A DNA stretch of 64,000 bases from Sphingomonas colocasiae (GTDB lineage: Bacteria; Pseudomonadota; Alphaproteobacteria; Sphingomonadales; Sphingomonadaceae): positions 434,001 to 498,000 of the forward strand of contig NZ_JAINVV010000001.1 of the NCBI RefSeq assembly GCF_019880585.1, read 5' to 3'. A model generated the notes under the pieces. The model was given only the letters and a program-made list of their open reading frames with translations, did no database searches and had not been told where the DNA came from. Of the stretch, positions 26,738-36,756 are shown piece after piece. The stretch's first letter is position 1. Every line of letters starts with the position of its first letter. The translations under genes were made by a program, and so were the position numbers.

Positions 26738-29026
26738 TTAGGCGCAGAGATGCATAAGGCGATCATGATGTGGCCTATCCATTTCGACCATCAGGGCCAG
26801 AATCGCGTTCGCGCTATCGCGCGCCTCTTCAATCGTCATGGAAGAAAACGACACTAGGTCATCGAGATTGTCCGCGTGAGATTCCCACTGAACCAGCCGA
26901 TCCAGTGCCATCAGACGATTTCCGTCAAAGCTCGTGAGTGTTTCCGCCAATCTCTCGACCTTCGACCTTAGCCCATCTGGGCCAGGCAATTTGAACGCAA
27001 GGAAAATGTCGAGCACTTTCCGCATCGCGTTGGGCATCAGATAGAAATGATCATAAGCGAGTCCCTCGCTCGCTGCGAAATTTTTGAGATGCTGGAAGAG
27101 ATAATGATACTCTGATTCATAATCGCGGAGGAGTTTGGGGAGCTTGTCGATCCGAGAGGTCCTCTTGCCGCTCTCATCCTGTGTGATTTCGATAAACAGC
27201 AGCGCGGCCGTAGGCGGCTCCTTTTTGCTCATGTTCAAGAGCCACTTACGGCATTCCTGCATGAAGTAGATGTTGTGGGTCAGCAGAAAGACCTGTTTCG
27301 CTCCCGACAAATGGCTCTTAAGCAAGGTGAACGCATAGTTCAGAGCCTTGGTGTCGAGGCTGGAAATCGGGTCATCTACAACAACGATCAGATCCCTGAT
27401 CTTGCGGCCTTCCGCAGACAAGGTCGAGATGAAGTAGCATAATGCGATGGCGGTTTTTTCGCCCTCGCTGAGAACGCCAACAATTTCGCTACCGTTGCGT
27501 CGGATTTGGAAGCCCTCTGCTCCTTCCGCGTCCGCAGGCGCTGCGACGATCTCAATATTTCCGTGACGCAGATAGGCTTTGACCAGGGCATTGATGGCGG
27601 TCGCTGCCGGTCCATGCTGGAGCAATTTACCTCTAAGGTCGATCACCTGCTCGTTGAGCGCTCGCACGGTTGCCTCAGCTTTCGTCTCGGCGGTGATCGC
27701 CTGCGAAAGGCTGCGCTCCAGTTCGCGGTAGCGCGTCTCCGAAAGACTGAGATAGTGATCCTTCAACCGGTCGAGTGCTGCTTGTCGCCGCGCCTCGAAC
27801 TGGTCGGTCGCCATATTATGCTTATCGATAATCTGATTTATGCCCGCGATGGCAGCCTGAAAACCACGGTCATCCCCGAAGCTTGCCATGTCGGTCGCAG
27901 ATACGGGCATTTCGAGGCGCCCGTTCGGCTGGCGAACCTTCTGTTCGAGCTGACCCAAGGCCTTCGCCAGAACTTCGCGTGCAAGCCCAATCGCTTTTTC
28001 GGCGGAGTTACGATGCTGAAGTAAGATATTCTGACCTTCAACGACATCGTTTTCCGACGGCATGCGCCCGGAGAGTCCCAAGAGAACATCACGCTGGGTG
28101 CGTCCCTCATCTAGCAGAGCCTGCGCCTCGGCGCTGATACGCCCGAGGCGATCATCGATCGCGGCATCCAACTGAGCCAATCGATCGCGAGAAAGGCCGT
28201 TTCCGCAAAATAGGCATGTCGCGAGGTCGTGGCTCCGATGAAATTCCAGCCCCTCTTGGGCCCAACGTAGCATTTCCTCATGCCGTTGAAATTCAGCGAG
28301 TGTTATGGCTCCGACGCTTGCAGACAGGCAATCGATCAGACGATTTCGGAATTCTTCGCTGTTAAATTCAGGCGGGGTGATGCGCTCGATTTTTGGCTTG
28401 GGCGCGGTCTGAGCCAAGATTGCCCGCTGACTGCTTTGCTCGGTGTCTTCTAGTTTCAGCCTCGGCGCTTCGCGACTATAATCACGATCTAGCTGGGTCG
28501 CGATGTAGGAGCGGCCGAACCCAAACTGTTCCGCAATGTTGCGTGCGGTATCGCGTTTGAAATTGGCAAAAACTGTTTCGGCTTTGGCGCGATCACGTTT
28601 GCGCTGGTCATGGTCGACACGCGCCGGTTCCTGTTTTTCCTGCGTCTGACGAAGCTCGTCGGCCAATCCTGCCTGCTCCTCTCCGAGGAAGAAGACCGGG
28701 TTCGCGCTGCCTTCTCGCCACCGGAAATTGGTTTCGACGAAATCTTCGTTGAACACGGCGATCTGGCCCTTGAGTCTATCGAGGTTGGCGTCATGTGCAA
28801 CAACGGTGCCCCCCTCTAGGGCAAATTCGAAGCGGCCACCGACTGGCAGATCCTTGGAGAGGGCGCCCCGTTCCATACTCGCGAAGAGGCGGGAGAGCGT
28901 CGTCTTGCCGCTACCATTGAAACCATAGATGAGATTGAGTTTGCAGAAATCGGCTTCGGTGGCCGCCGGCGCATATCGATGGAAGACGGCGAGGTCCCGA
29001 AGCTGATTGATCCGTGAAATTTTCAT
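26738..29026 (-). CDS. AAA_13 ATPase with zinc-hook Cys pair, RloC/PrrC-like
   Basis: 762 residues. Walker A GFNGSGKTT is at 35-43, with the AAA_13/PrrC hallmark FNEDFVETNF after it. Two coiled-coil arms flank CLFCG (Cys271, Cys274), like the zinc hook of Rad50 and RloC. The signature LSEGEKTAIALCYF, Walker B LIVVVDDPISSLD and H-loop LTHNIYF follow. The C-terminal ~150 residues hold NAMRKVLD (Arg669, Asp673) and SH (His717), which may correspond to the Arg-Glu-His triad of PrrC/RloC anticodon nucleases with Glu replaced by Asp. It is probably a phage-defence tRNA nuclease; the nuclease assignment is inferred. Confidence 0.75.
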   Translation of the reverse strand: MKISRINQLRDLAVFHRYAPAATEADFCKLNLIYGFNGSGKTTLSRLFASMERGALSKDLPVGGRFEFALEGGTVVAHDANLDRLKGQIAVFNEDFVETNFRWREGSANPVFFLGEEQAGLADELRQTQEKQEPARVDHDQRKRDRAKAETVFANFKRDTARNIAEQFGFGRSYIATQLDRDYSREAPRLKLEDTEQSSQRAILAQTAPKPKIERITPPEFNSEEFRNRLIDCLSASVGAITLAEFQRHEEMLRWAQEGLEFHRSHDLATCLFCGNGLSRDRLAQLDAAIDDRLGRISAEAQALLDEGRTQRDVLLGLSGRMPSENDVVEGQNILLQHRNSAEKAIGLAREVLAKALGQLEQKVRQPNGRLEMPVSATDMASFGDDRGFQAAIAGINQIIDKHNMATDQFEARRQAALDRLKDHYLSLSETRYRELERSLSQAITAETKAEATVRALNEQVIDLRGKLLQHGPAATAINALVKAYLRHGNIEIVAAPADAEGAEGFQIRRNGSEIVGVLSEGEKTAIALCYFISTLSAEGRKIRDLIVVVDDPISSLDTKALNYAFTLLKSHLSGAKQVFLLTHNIYFMQECRKWLLNMSKKEPPTAALLFIEITQDESGKRTSRIDKLPKLLRDYESEYHYLFQHLKNFAASEGLAYDHFYLMPNAMRKVLDIFLAFKLPGPDGLRSKVERLAETLTSFDGNRLMALDRLVQWESHADNLDDLVSFSSMTIEEARDSANAILALMVEMDRPHHDRLMHLCA

Positions 29027-29123
29027 GATGCCGCCCCCTGGCTTCCTCTAAAGGTGTGTCTGGCAAGGTGATGCCGTCGCGCTGCCCCACATGGCCCTCA
29101 CACCATCTGACAAGAAAGCTCCA

Positions 29124-29759
29124 TCATTGGATGAGGCCTGCTTCAAACCCAAGCCAAGCCAGCAGGACCCCTGCAATCAAAACACCCATCGGTTTCAGGA
29201 TTGAAACGATCAGCGATGTCGTCGCTGTACGCGTGCCGAATTTGGCGAGAGTCAGCAGCGTTAGCCAAATGCGCGGTTTCTCGAACTTGCCGTCTTCCCC
29301 GCGTGGGCATGACCACCGGAGCGCCCAGATTCTAACATCCTCGTAAAATGATGATTCCATATCGACGCTGGAAACATGAGCATACGCCACCAAATCACGA
29401 AGGTCGCCGGGCATTCCTTCGATCAATTTTATTGCGCTCGTTTCGCCAATTTGAAGGAATAGATGATCTTCGTGAGTCCGGGCGATGTCAGATTTCGCTG
29501 GGTAGAGGATGGTCACGAATTGCTCGCCGGAGAAGCTGTAGACGAGCGTCGGGCCGGATTCAGCCGCTGTTTTCTTAAGGTCAGGCGTCATTCGAAACAT
29601 CGAACGGTTCCCGAAACTTAGTTGCAGCGTATGTGGATGTGTACGATCGATGTAAAAATTATAAATGCTTTCGAGATCATCGAATCCCGGCGTGCTGCGA
29701 CAAGCAGCCAGAATTTCGTCATCGGGAAGATTTCTTAGAAGGCCGATTTCATGTCGCAT
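29124..29759 (-). CDS. Membrane-anchored protein of unknown function in the defence island
   Basis: 211 residues from ATG 29759; a longer frame back to 29960 would overlap jetA divergently and is Pro/Arg-rich, so the shorter start is preferred. The N-terminal ~165 residues are soluble, with no recognised motif (HEIGLLRNLPDDEILAACRS, HPHTLQLSFGNRSMFRM). One hydrophobic helix near the C-terminus (SLIVSILKPMGVLIAGVLLAW) could be a tail anchor. It is divergent from jetABCD and co-directional with the AAA_13 gene, which it could serve as partner or membrane effector. Function unknown. Confidence 0.65.
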   Translation of the reverse strand: MRHEIGLLRNLPDDEILAACRSTPGFDDLESIYNFYIDRTHPHTLQLSFGNRSMFRMTPDLKKTAAESGPTLVYSFSGEQFVTILYPAKSDIARTHEDHLFLQIGETSAIKLIEGMPGDLRDLVAYAHVSSVDMESSFYEDVRIWALRWSCPRGEDGKFEKPRIWLTLLTLAKFGTRTATTSLIVSILKPMGVLIAGVLLAWLGFEAGLIQ

Positions 29760-29935
29760 TTCTGAGCGACGTTTGAAGTGGGCGGCGAGAGGATGGCGCC
29801 GCGGCTCATTCGGATCGGAGGGACTGCTCACACTGTGTCTCTTACTTGGTTTCGAATTAGGGGCGGAACTCGCATATCTTGCTTTTGAAGGCGGGGTGAC
29901 CAACATCCTCCCGTGCGGATCACGGATTCGCGGGG

Positions 29936-31363
29936 ATGGGGGATTTTGTGGCCGTACCAACTGAGAAACCGCTCTTTGGAACGGTTCCGGGCGGGCTTTT
30001 CCGTTTGTTCGCGGGCTCCTCTCGCTATTTCTTCGCTGACCTACTTACGCATTTAGCCGACGACGCCTTTGGCGTTGCAGGGGAAATCGTCACCCGAAAG
30101 CGACTTTATGTGTCCATTTCGGAGTTTATCGATCGCATAGGGCGAGCGAGCGCGGTCGAGGCGCTGACAGGCGAGGCGAGTGGATCCAGCCAGAGCTATA
30201 TTAATGCGTATAACCGGCTTGTCGAAACCGGCTGGTTGATCGAATATCGCGACCGCTATCGCAAGGTCGTTGATTTTGATCCTGCCGCGAGGCTCCTGCT
30301 TCATACGTTACTCGATATCCAGAGTGGCCGGGTGCGTTCGTACGGCGGCGCGGTCCTCAATGTTCTCACGCTCCTCCAGTCAGTCGCGGCAGAGCCGAAG
30401 GCTAAAGCGCTCAATGTTCGCGAGGCCGCCTTGGCTGCGCGTGGCTTCATGAATCACCTCAGGACGGTGGCCGGAACGATGCGCCGGGTCGAAGGGCTGA
30501 TCATGGCTCAGCCGACAGCAGCCGCTCTCGTACGCCGGTTCGTACGCGACTTTATCGAAGCGAGCGTGGTTCAAGATTATCGCAACCTTCACACGCGCGA
30601 GAGTCCCTATCGTTTTCGCGGTGAGATCATAGAGCTTGGCGAGACGCTGCTCGCCGATGAAGATGTACTCACCCTCGTTGCCGAAGGCTGGGTTAAGGGC
30701 GGTATCGCACGCAAGGCGGGACCCGCGCGCGAGGATATCATCAACGATCTGCGCGATGTGATCCGCGTGTTTTCTGCAATCGACGACCACGTCCGGGATA
30801 TCGAGACGACAACCTTCCGGATCGAGAGGCGAATGACCAACGTCGTGCGCTTCAGCGATCGGATGGCAACGATCAGTACAGAGCGCATTCTCACAGCGCT
30901 CGAATTCCTCGGCAAGTCGACGCTGAATGATGAGGACAAGGTTGAGGCGCGTACGCGCCTGCAACATGAAACGCTGCCAATGGCGCCGCAGCAGCTTTAT
31001 CTCCCGCCCAAACGCCGGCGCGAACCGATCGAACGCGAGGTTGAGGTGCGGCCGCCAGACCCCGCGCTTGCTTTCTATCTGCGGGCAATCGATCTTTTCC
31101 AGCGTCGGGTCGGTGTCACGCCGGAGCGGTTGGCGATCTACGTTGAGGAAGCGATGGGTGAAGCTGACGAACTCGCAGCAAATGATTTTCCTGTGAGGAA
31201 TCTCGACGATTTTCTTGCCTTCGAGCGTCTTCATGAGTCGGGGCTTTTTCCTTTGAACGACCGATTTGAATATGAGGAGCGCGCAGGAACCGTGACCAAC
31301 GATTGGATCGAACGGCGCAATTTTGTTGTGCGGCGCAAAGCAGTTGAGGCTGCCAATGGCTGA
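29936..31363 (+). CDS. jetA: Wadjet protein JetA (kleisin-like subunit)
   Basis: 475 residues. The beginning (LFGTVPGGLFRLFAGSSRYFFADLLTHL) and the winged-helix-like segment around YINAYNRLVETGWLIEYRDRY match the JetA/MukF-like family. It starts a tight four-gene operon with jetB, jetC and jetD, all with short overlaps. Wadjet complexes are MukBEF-like SMC machines that extrude and cleave small circular DNA. JetA bridges the SMC heads with JetB. The ATG at 29936 has only a weak ribosome site; a GTG at 29948 is an alternative. Confidence 0.88.
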   Translation: MGDFVAVPTEKPLFGTVPGGLFRLFAGSSRYFFADLLTHLADDAFGVAGEIVTRKRLYVSISEFIDRIGRASAVEALTGEASGSSQSYINAYNRLVETGWLIEYRDRYRKVVDFDPAARLLLHTLLDIQSGRVRSYGGAVLNVLTLLQSVAAEPKAKALNVREAALAARGFMNHLRTVAGTMRRVEGLIMAQPTAAALVRRFVRDFIEASVVQDYRNLHTRESPYRFRGEIIELGETLLADEDVLTLVAEGWVKGGIARKAGPAREDIINDLRDVIRVFSAIDDHVRDIETTTFRIERRMTNVVRFSDRMATISTERILTALEFLGKSTLNDEDKVEARTRLQHETLPMAPQQLYLPPKRRREPIEREVEVRPPDPALAFYLRAIDLFQRRVGVTPERLAIYVEEAMGEADELAANDFPVRNLDDFLAFERLHESGLFPLNDRFEYEERAGTVTNDWIERRNFVVRRKAVEAANG

Positions 31364-32123
31364 GCTTCGGGAAGTCGCGGCCATTCTCGATGCCGGCAAG
31401 ATCGAGGAGAGCGATCTTCAGTCTGCGCTCCAGGCCTTGCTCTTCCATCAGTGCCTGTATGAGGACTGGCCCTATCCGCCGGCCTATCGCCTTATCGCTC
31501 GGCATTTGGCGCATGTTCGCCCGATCTTTGCAGCGTTCGGCTATCGTCTCGTGCACCATGCCGTAGCGCATATGCTCGTGCTGGAAACCGACAATATCGT
31601 CTATGGCGTCCATATGGCACGGCTCAAGAAGGACGAGACTGTCGTATTACTTGTCCTTCGGCTGCTCTACGCCGAAGGAATCAGCTCCCTCGACGACCGC
31701 GGTCGCGTCGATATCAACACCGATGATATTTACGACAGGCTTCGTGCGGCAGGCGAGGAGCCGCCCACGATCAAGCGCCTGATCGAAATATTGCGGCAGT
31801 TTCAGCGTAAAGGTCTCGTGCGCATCGGGGAGAATGATCCCGAAGAGCAGCTAACCCAGTTGATGATCATGCCCGGAATCACGGTCCTGGTTTCCGATGT
31901 TTATGTGGAAGGCGTCATCCAATGGCTTGAGCGCAAAGCCTTTGACGAGAATGATGCCGAGGCGAGCGGTCCCGCCACGCCTGAATCCATGCTGGCCCAT
32001 GTGGCCGATTATCGTGCGAATATCGGTTCGGAGCCGCTTACTGAACAAGGCGAGGCGAGGGGCCTCGACTCTGAAAATGGCGATCGCGACCAGCCTGTCG
32101 GGGAGGAGAACGACGATGCATGA
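31356..32123 (+). CDS. jetB: Wadjet protein JetB (MukE-like, DUF4194)
   Basis: 255 residues. Double winged-helix pattern with the family's VLLVLRLLYAEG and IKRLIEILRQFQRKGLVRI segments, and a non-conserved acidic tail. MukE-like proteins bind the kleisin and DNA. The ATG at 31356 overlaps jetA by eight bases; the stop overlaps jetC by eight bases, giving translational coupling. Confidence 0.88.
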   Translation: MAELREVAAILDAGKIEESDLQSALQALLFHQCLYEDWPYPPAYRLIARHLAHVRPIFAAFGYRLVHHAVAHMLVLETDNIVYGVHMARLKKDETVVLLVLRLLYAEGISSLDDRGRVDINTDDIYDRLRAAGEEPPTIKRLIEILRQFQRKGLVRIGENDPEEQLTQLMIMPGITVLVSDVYVEGVIQWLERKAFDENDAEASGPATPESMLAHVADYRANIGSEPLTEQGEARGLDSENGDRDQPVGEENDDA

Positions 32124-35100
32124 GCTAGAGCGCATCGTTCTCCACAATTGGGGGCGGCTTGTTAGCCAGGATATCGACGTTCGTGGCAGTGTCGCGATTC
32201 TCGGACCGACGGGTACCGGCAAAAGCACGATCATCGATGCGCTTCAGGTCATTGTGACCGGGGCGAGTAGCCGCTTCTATGATCTCAACAAGTCCACCGG
32301 CGGCCGGAATGAACGCACGATCCGAGATTACTGCCTCGGGCTCGACAGCCATATCTCGACCGAGGGGCCGGCCCGCGACGCCGCGGATTCGCTGGTTGCA
32401 TTGGTTTTCCGCGATCGAACGACAGGAGTGCCGATCACAGTCGGGCTCATCTTCAGCGCGCATATCGGTGAATCGCAACATGATTTGCGCGCGCGCTTCG
32501 TGGCCCCGGACCTTGGACTTTATATTCGAGATCTGATCGAAGAGCGGGAAGGCGGCAAGCGGGTCATACCGAACGCGCCCAGGCTGATCGAGCGCCTCAA
32601 AGAGCTATCACCAAAGTTCCGAAATCATGCGGGCAGCGCGATCGGCTATGTCGACGACTATCTTCTTGCGATGCGTCCCCGTAGCACCGCTCCGGATTCT
32701 AGACAGGTGTTGCGGAACTTCCGAGAGTCGATCGCCTTCCAGCCGATTGATGATCCCACCAGCTTTGTACGCAAACACATCCTGGAAGAGGATGATATCG
32801 ACGTCGAGGCCCTCAAGGGGTCGATCGAGCGCTATCGGTTCCTCGAAAGCGAAGTGAAGAAACGCGAAAAGCAGCTCGAAGAGATTTCAGAGGCGCGTCA
32901 ACGCATGCAAACTTGGGCGCGCCATCGCGTCCGTCATAATGTCCTCAGCTTCCAGATCGCGCATGCCGAGCGACTGCGGTATGATTTGGTGCTCGAACGC
33001 CACAACAAGCGCCGCGACGAGATCGCCGAAGAGGTGGAGCGGGAAGGCGCTGCCAAGCGGCGCCAGGAGCAATCGATCCGGCAGTGCGAGGAGGATGTTC
33101 TCCGCCTCAAGTCTGTTCTCGTCGAGGCGTCCGCTTCTACGCAGCTTCGTTCGCTCGATATTGAAAAGACCGCCGCTCTCGAAAAGCAGCGCCAAGGCCG
33201 CCACGCGGCGCAGCGCCGTTTGACTCAGCTCATTCGCTTGGCCGAACTGTCACGCATACCGGAGCGGGTGCCTACACATTTGAAGGACGGCCTGCGAGCC
33301 GCCGGCGAACTCATCACGCTTGCTCGCGGCCGCAGTGCGGACACGCTCACGGCTATTGATACCGAACTTGTTGCTCTCGAACGCCAAGTGCTGGCGCTCG
33401 CTGGCGCGCGGCAGAGCCTTCAGCAACAAGACGAGGCGATGCGGGACGATCTTACCCGTCAGAAGGTCCGCATGGACGAGTTGGAACAAGCGCTTGCAGA
33501 TACAAGCGAAGGAGCGCTCCTCTCGCGCCATGTTCGCGATTTCATCCGGTTGCTTGCGGCAGATGGGATCGAGGCCACTGCGTTGCCTGACCTCGTCGAT
33601 GTGTCCGATCCGAGTTGGGCCATGGCGCTTGAGATGCTTCTCGGCGCCAACCGTGAGGCGTTGCTTGTTCCGACCGAACGCCTGTCCGACGCTTTCTCGA
33701 TCCTTTATCGCGAACGACGTGAACTCGCCGGGTGCCGACTTATCGACACGCGAAAAACAAGGGAGTGGCGTGGATCGGTATCCTCGACATCAATCGCAGC
33801 CATCCTTGTCACGGAAAGCCGCGATGCGCAGGTTTTCATCGAACGGCAGGTCGGGCGTTTCGAGCGAGCGGACAGCGATGAGGATTTGCGCGACAAAGAA
33901 CAGGCGATTACTAAGCGCGGCAAGACCACGGCTGGTATGGGGCTTCGGGTCTACCGCGACATTTCGCCGATATTCGGTAAAAATGCGCAGCGCGCCAACA
34001 TAGAGAGGGCGCGCGACGAATTTGCCGAGCTATCGCGAAGCTATAAGGATCTAGCTGGAAAGCGCGACATAATCACCGCAGTGCTTGCCGCAATGGCAGT
34101 CCTCGCCGAAGACGCAGATGATGCTTTGGCGGTCGCACTAGCCGAGATGGTCGATGCCGAGGCGTCTTTGCGCGGGAATGCGGCCGCGCGCGAGCAGGTC
34201 GAGACTCCGGAGACCCGCAAGACGCGGCAGGAAATCGCCGACATCGAAAAAGACATCAAAGGATATAAGCAGGAAATCGATGAGGAGATCGAACCGCGCC
34301 TCAAGGAACTGCGCGATGCAGACACGAAGGTCCAGATCGATATCGGCGTCGCCCTGAGAGAACGGGCCGCGCGCGAAGCTGAGGAAGAAGCCTGCTCAGT
34401 GCGGGAAGTCGGCGAGCCGCTGGCAAGCTTGATTGAAGTGGCCGAAGTCACCGAGACGATCGAACTTATCCGTACACGAACGCGCGTTGCCGTGGATATG
34501 GCCGTCAAGGAGGCCGATCCGGTAGCGATCCTTGCCGATATTGCTGCCCAGGCGAAGCGCGATACGGAAAACCTGCCGCGTCTGGCGGACGAAAGCGTCA
34601 AGCGTGGACGTGCCTTGTTCGGCAATTTCGTAAACGCCTATCTCGGCTCGTCACCTCTGGCCGATGACAGCGACCTTGCCATCCTCCGCTGGTGCCAGAC
34701 CAAGGAACGTCAGCTCGAACAGGACGAGCTTCGCCAGTATCGCGCCTCGTTCGAAGAAGCATTGGTCCAGATGGAGAAGGACTTGACCGAGGGACTCATC
34801 AATCGTCTCTCGGATAAATTCCAGAAGGCACGCGCGCAGATTGAGCGCCTCAATCGCAATCTTTCAGGACGGCATTTCACCGGCCAAACCTATGCCTTCC
34901 GATATCATGTCAACGCTGCGATGAAGCCCATCCACACGCTTGCCGAAGCTATTGCCGGTCAACACGACATTGGCCTTGCAATGCTCGACGATGACCGGCT
35001 CGATCCCAAGGTTCGCGAAGGCTTTCGCGAACTTGAGCGGCGCTTGTCAGATGACAACCTCGTCAAGGACCTCCAGGACTATCGCCGCTTCTTTGACTTC

Positions 35101-35562
35101 GATCTCCATATGACGAACGATCGCGGGCAGGAGACGACGCTGAGTCAGCGTTCCGTCACGGGGTCGGGCGGTCAGAAGCAGGCGCCCTATTATGTTGCGG
35201 TCGGTGCGGCGATGGCGGCTGCCTATTATCCCAAGACAGCGCATGGCGACCCCGAGGGGCTCGGTCTTGTGGTCTTCGATGAGGCATTCAACAATCTCGA
35301 CGCGCCCAACACCCAGGCGCTGCTCGCATTTTTCGGTGATCTTCATCTACAACCCGTGATCGCCGCCCCCGAGAAGGTTCGTGCGATGTTCCTCGAAACG
35401 GTCGACACCATCGTGTCGGTTAATCGAAGGCCTGATACGCAGGAGCCGGTTATTACCGTCACCTATCCTAAGGCCGAAGCGAGGCAGGCGCTCATTGACG
35501 CCAATCCCGCACACCGCGGCGTTGAAGCTTATCGACCGCTTACAGAGCCCGTGGAGCAATGA
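32116..35562 (+). CDS. jetC: Wadjet protein JetC (SMC-like ATPase)
   Basis: 1148 residues from the ATG at 32116, which follows GGGGAGGAG; an in-frame extension into jetB is rejected. Walker A GPTGTGKST is at 30-38. Long coiled-coil arms flank a central hinge. The C-terminal head has the signature SVTGSGGQKQAPYYVAVGAA and Walker B LVVFDEAFNNLD with Asp1055-Glu1056. This MukB/SbcC-type motor extrudes DNA loops in Wadjet. Confidence 0.92.
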   Translation: MHELERIVLHNWGRLVSQDIDVRGSVAILGPTGTGKSTIIDALQVIVTGASSRFYDLNKSTGGRNERTIRDYCLGLDSHISTEGPARDAADSLVALVFRDRTTGVPITVGLIFSAHIGESQHDLRARFVAPDLGLYIRDLIEEREGGKRVIPNAPRLIERLKELSPKFRNHAGSAIGYVDDYLLAMRPRSTAPDSRQVLRNFRESIAFQPIDDPTSFVRKHILEEDDIDVEALKGSIERYRFLESEVKKREKQLEEISEARQRMQTWARHRVRHNVLSFQIAHAERLRYDLVLERHNKRRDEIAEEVEREGAAKRRQEQSIRQCEEDVLRLKSVLVEASASTQLRSLDIEKTAALEKQRQGRHAAQRRLTQLIRLAELSRIPERVPTHLKDGLRAAGELITLARGRSADTLTAIDTELVALERQVLALAGARQSLQQQDEAMRDDLTRQKVRMDELEQALADTSEGALLSRHVRDFIRLLAADGIEATALPDLVDVSDPSWAMALEMLLGANREALLVPTERLSDAFSILYRERRELAGCRLIDTRKTREWRGSVSSTSIAAILVTESRDAQVFIERQVGRFERADSDEDLRDKEQAITKRGKTTAGMGLRVYRDISPIFGKNAQRANIERARDEFAELSRSYKDLAGKRDIITAVLAAMAVLAEDADDALAVALAEMVDAEASLRGNAAAREQVETPETRKTRQEIADIEKDIKGYKQEIDEEIEPRLKELRDADTKVQIDIGVALRERAAREAEEEACSVREVGEPLASLIEVAEVTETIELIRTRTRVAVDMAVKEADPVAILADIAAQAKRDTENLPRLADESVKRGRALFGNFVNAYLGSSPLADDSDLAILRWCQTKERQLEQDELRQYRASFEEALVQMEKDLTEGLINRLSDKFQKARAQIERLNRNLSGRHFTGQTYAFRYHVNAAMKPIHTLAEAIAGQHDIGLAMLDDDRLDPKVREGFRELERRLSDDNLVKDLQDYRRFFDFDLHMTNDRGQETTLSQRSVTGSGGQKQAPYYVAVGAAMAAAYYPKTAHGDPEGLGLVVFDEAFNNLDAPNTQALLAFFGDLHLQPVIAAPEKVRAMFLETVDTIVSVNRRPDTQEPVITVTYPKAEARQALIDANPAHRGVEAYRPLTEPVEQ

Positions 35563-36707
35563 AGCGCCACGGCGATCCACGCGCATTGCTCCATTCACTT
35601 CTCGATCGATACGAACGGGACGCGGGAACGGTGCGAAGGATCACTGCGCACCCGACGCAAGCTTTCGCCGAGACCGCGGATCGCGAGCGCCTTGTGCAAG
35701 CGCTCACCGCAGCCCGTGACACTGGTGGCGTCACCTTGGACTGGGATCGCGACGCGCCACATCTCATTGCGCGGGTTGTTTTAGCCGATGCCAATGCGCT
35801 CTATCGGCATATCGGTCGTACACCGCTTTCTGTTCAGCAAAAGGCCGGTGCCGCCGCGCTCCGCGATTTTGAGACCACAACGGACGTGTCGCGCGAACTG
35901 CTCGCCGAGATCCTTGCCAAGTGGGGGGCTGGCAAACCTTGCCTTGCCATCGCGCCCGGGGCGACAGACGAAGCGCTCGCGTTGCTCCGGGCAGCGGAGG
36001 GTGCATTTACGATCTTCGATAGTGGTCCCATGCCGCTTCGAACCCGCTCGGCGCGTTTGCTGGGCGACAGCAAGGCCATAGAACGCCATCTCTCCAAGCT
36101 CCTGAGCTTCCTGAAGGCGAACGGACGTCTGTCCCCAGACATGTCTCGGGACGAAGCTCTAGATAGTCTGGGGCTGGCCAAATTTCCGCAGCCCGTACTG
36201 ATCGCGGGCCCCGTCAGTGTGCATGGAAGCCAAGGCGACCTCACCTATGTCGGCGTTCCCCCGGAGGCGCTCTGTGACGCCACTCTGTTGGGCCCGGTGC
36301 GGTCAGTGCTGACCATCGAGAACCTGGAAAGTTTCCATCGGCACGTTCGCGAGGTGCGTGGCGAGGAGGACGTCGTAATTTATTGCGGCGGCTTCCCGGC
36401 GCAGGGCGTGGTACGTGCGCTCAGGCATATTGCAGCAAGCGCCAGCGTGCCTGTGATCCACCATTGGGGAGATATCGATCCCGGCGGAATACGGATAGGG
36501 CGATTTATTGAACAATCGGTACCAGTTCCCGTCATCCCACATTTGATGTCAGCCGAGCTGGCTACGGCGAATGGACGGGCAGTGGGGGCAATCAAAGCGC
36601 TTGAGAGCTTTGCGGATAATTCGGCATTCCAGCCGCTCGCAAAATTCCTCGCGTCGGACGCTGCTTACTGGCTCGAACAAGAGGTGCTCGATCCGGTGCG
36701 GGTATGA
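35559..36707 (+). CDS. jetD: Wadjet nuclease JetD (Toprim, topoisomerase VI-like)
   Basis: 382 residues. The Toprim motifs of the DUF2220 domain are intact: Glu254 in TIENLESF and Asp305-Ile-Asp307 in GDIDPGG. The N-terminal half is helical as in other JetD proteins. JetD cuts DNA once the SMC motor has stalled on a small circle. It overlaps jetC by ATGA, completing an apparently functional jetABCD operon. Confidence 0.92.
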   Translation: MKRHGDPRALLHSLLDRYERDAGTVRRITAHPTQAFAETADRERLVQALTAARDTGGVTLDWDRDAPHLIARVVLADANALYRHIGRTPLSVQQKAGAAALRDFETTTDVSRELLAEILAKWGAGKPCLAIAPGATDEALALLRAAEGAFTIFDSGPMPLRTRSARLLGDSKAIERHLSKLLSFLKANGRLSPDMSRDEALDSLGLAKFPQPVLIAGPVSVHGSQGDLTYVGVPPEALCDATLLGPVRSVLTIENLESFHRHVREVRGEEDVVIYCGGFPAQGVVRALRHIAASASVPVIHHWGDIDPGGIRIGRFIEQSVPVPVIPHLMSAELATANGRAVGAIKALESFADNSAFQPLAKFLASDAAYWLEQEVLDPVRV

Positions 36708-36756
36708 AATGGAGATATCAAGGACGTTGAGGCCTCGACGGAAGAATTGCCCGCGT

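Noticed and set aside
29124-29960. Longer 278-residue version of the membrane-tailed protein
   Set aside because: The extra N-terminus is Pro/Arg-rich and would overlap jetA and its promoter region; the ATG at 29759 is favoured.
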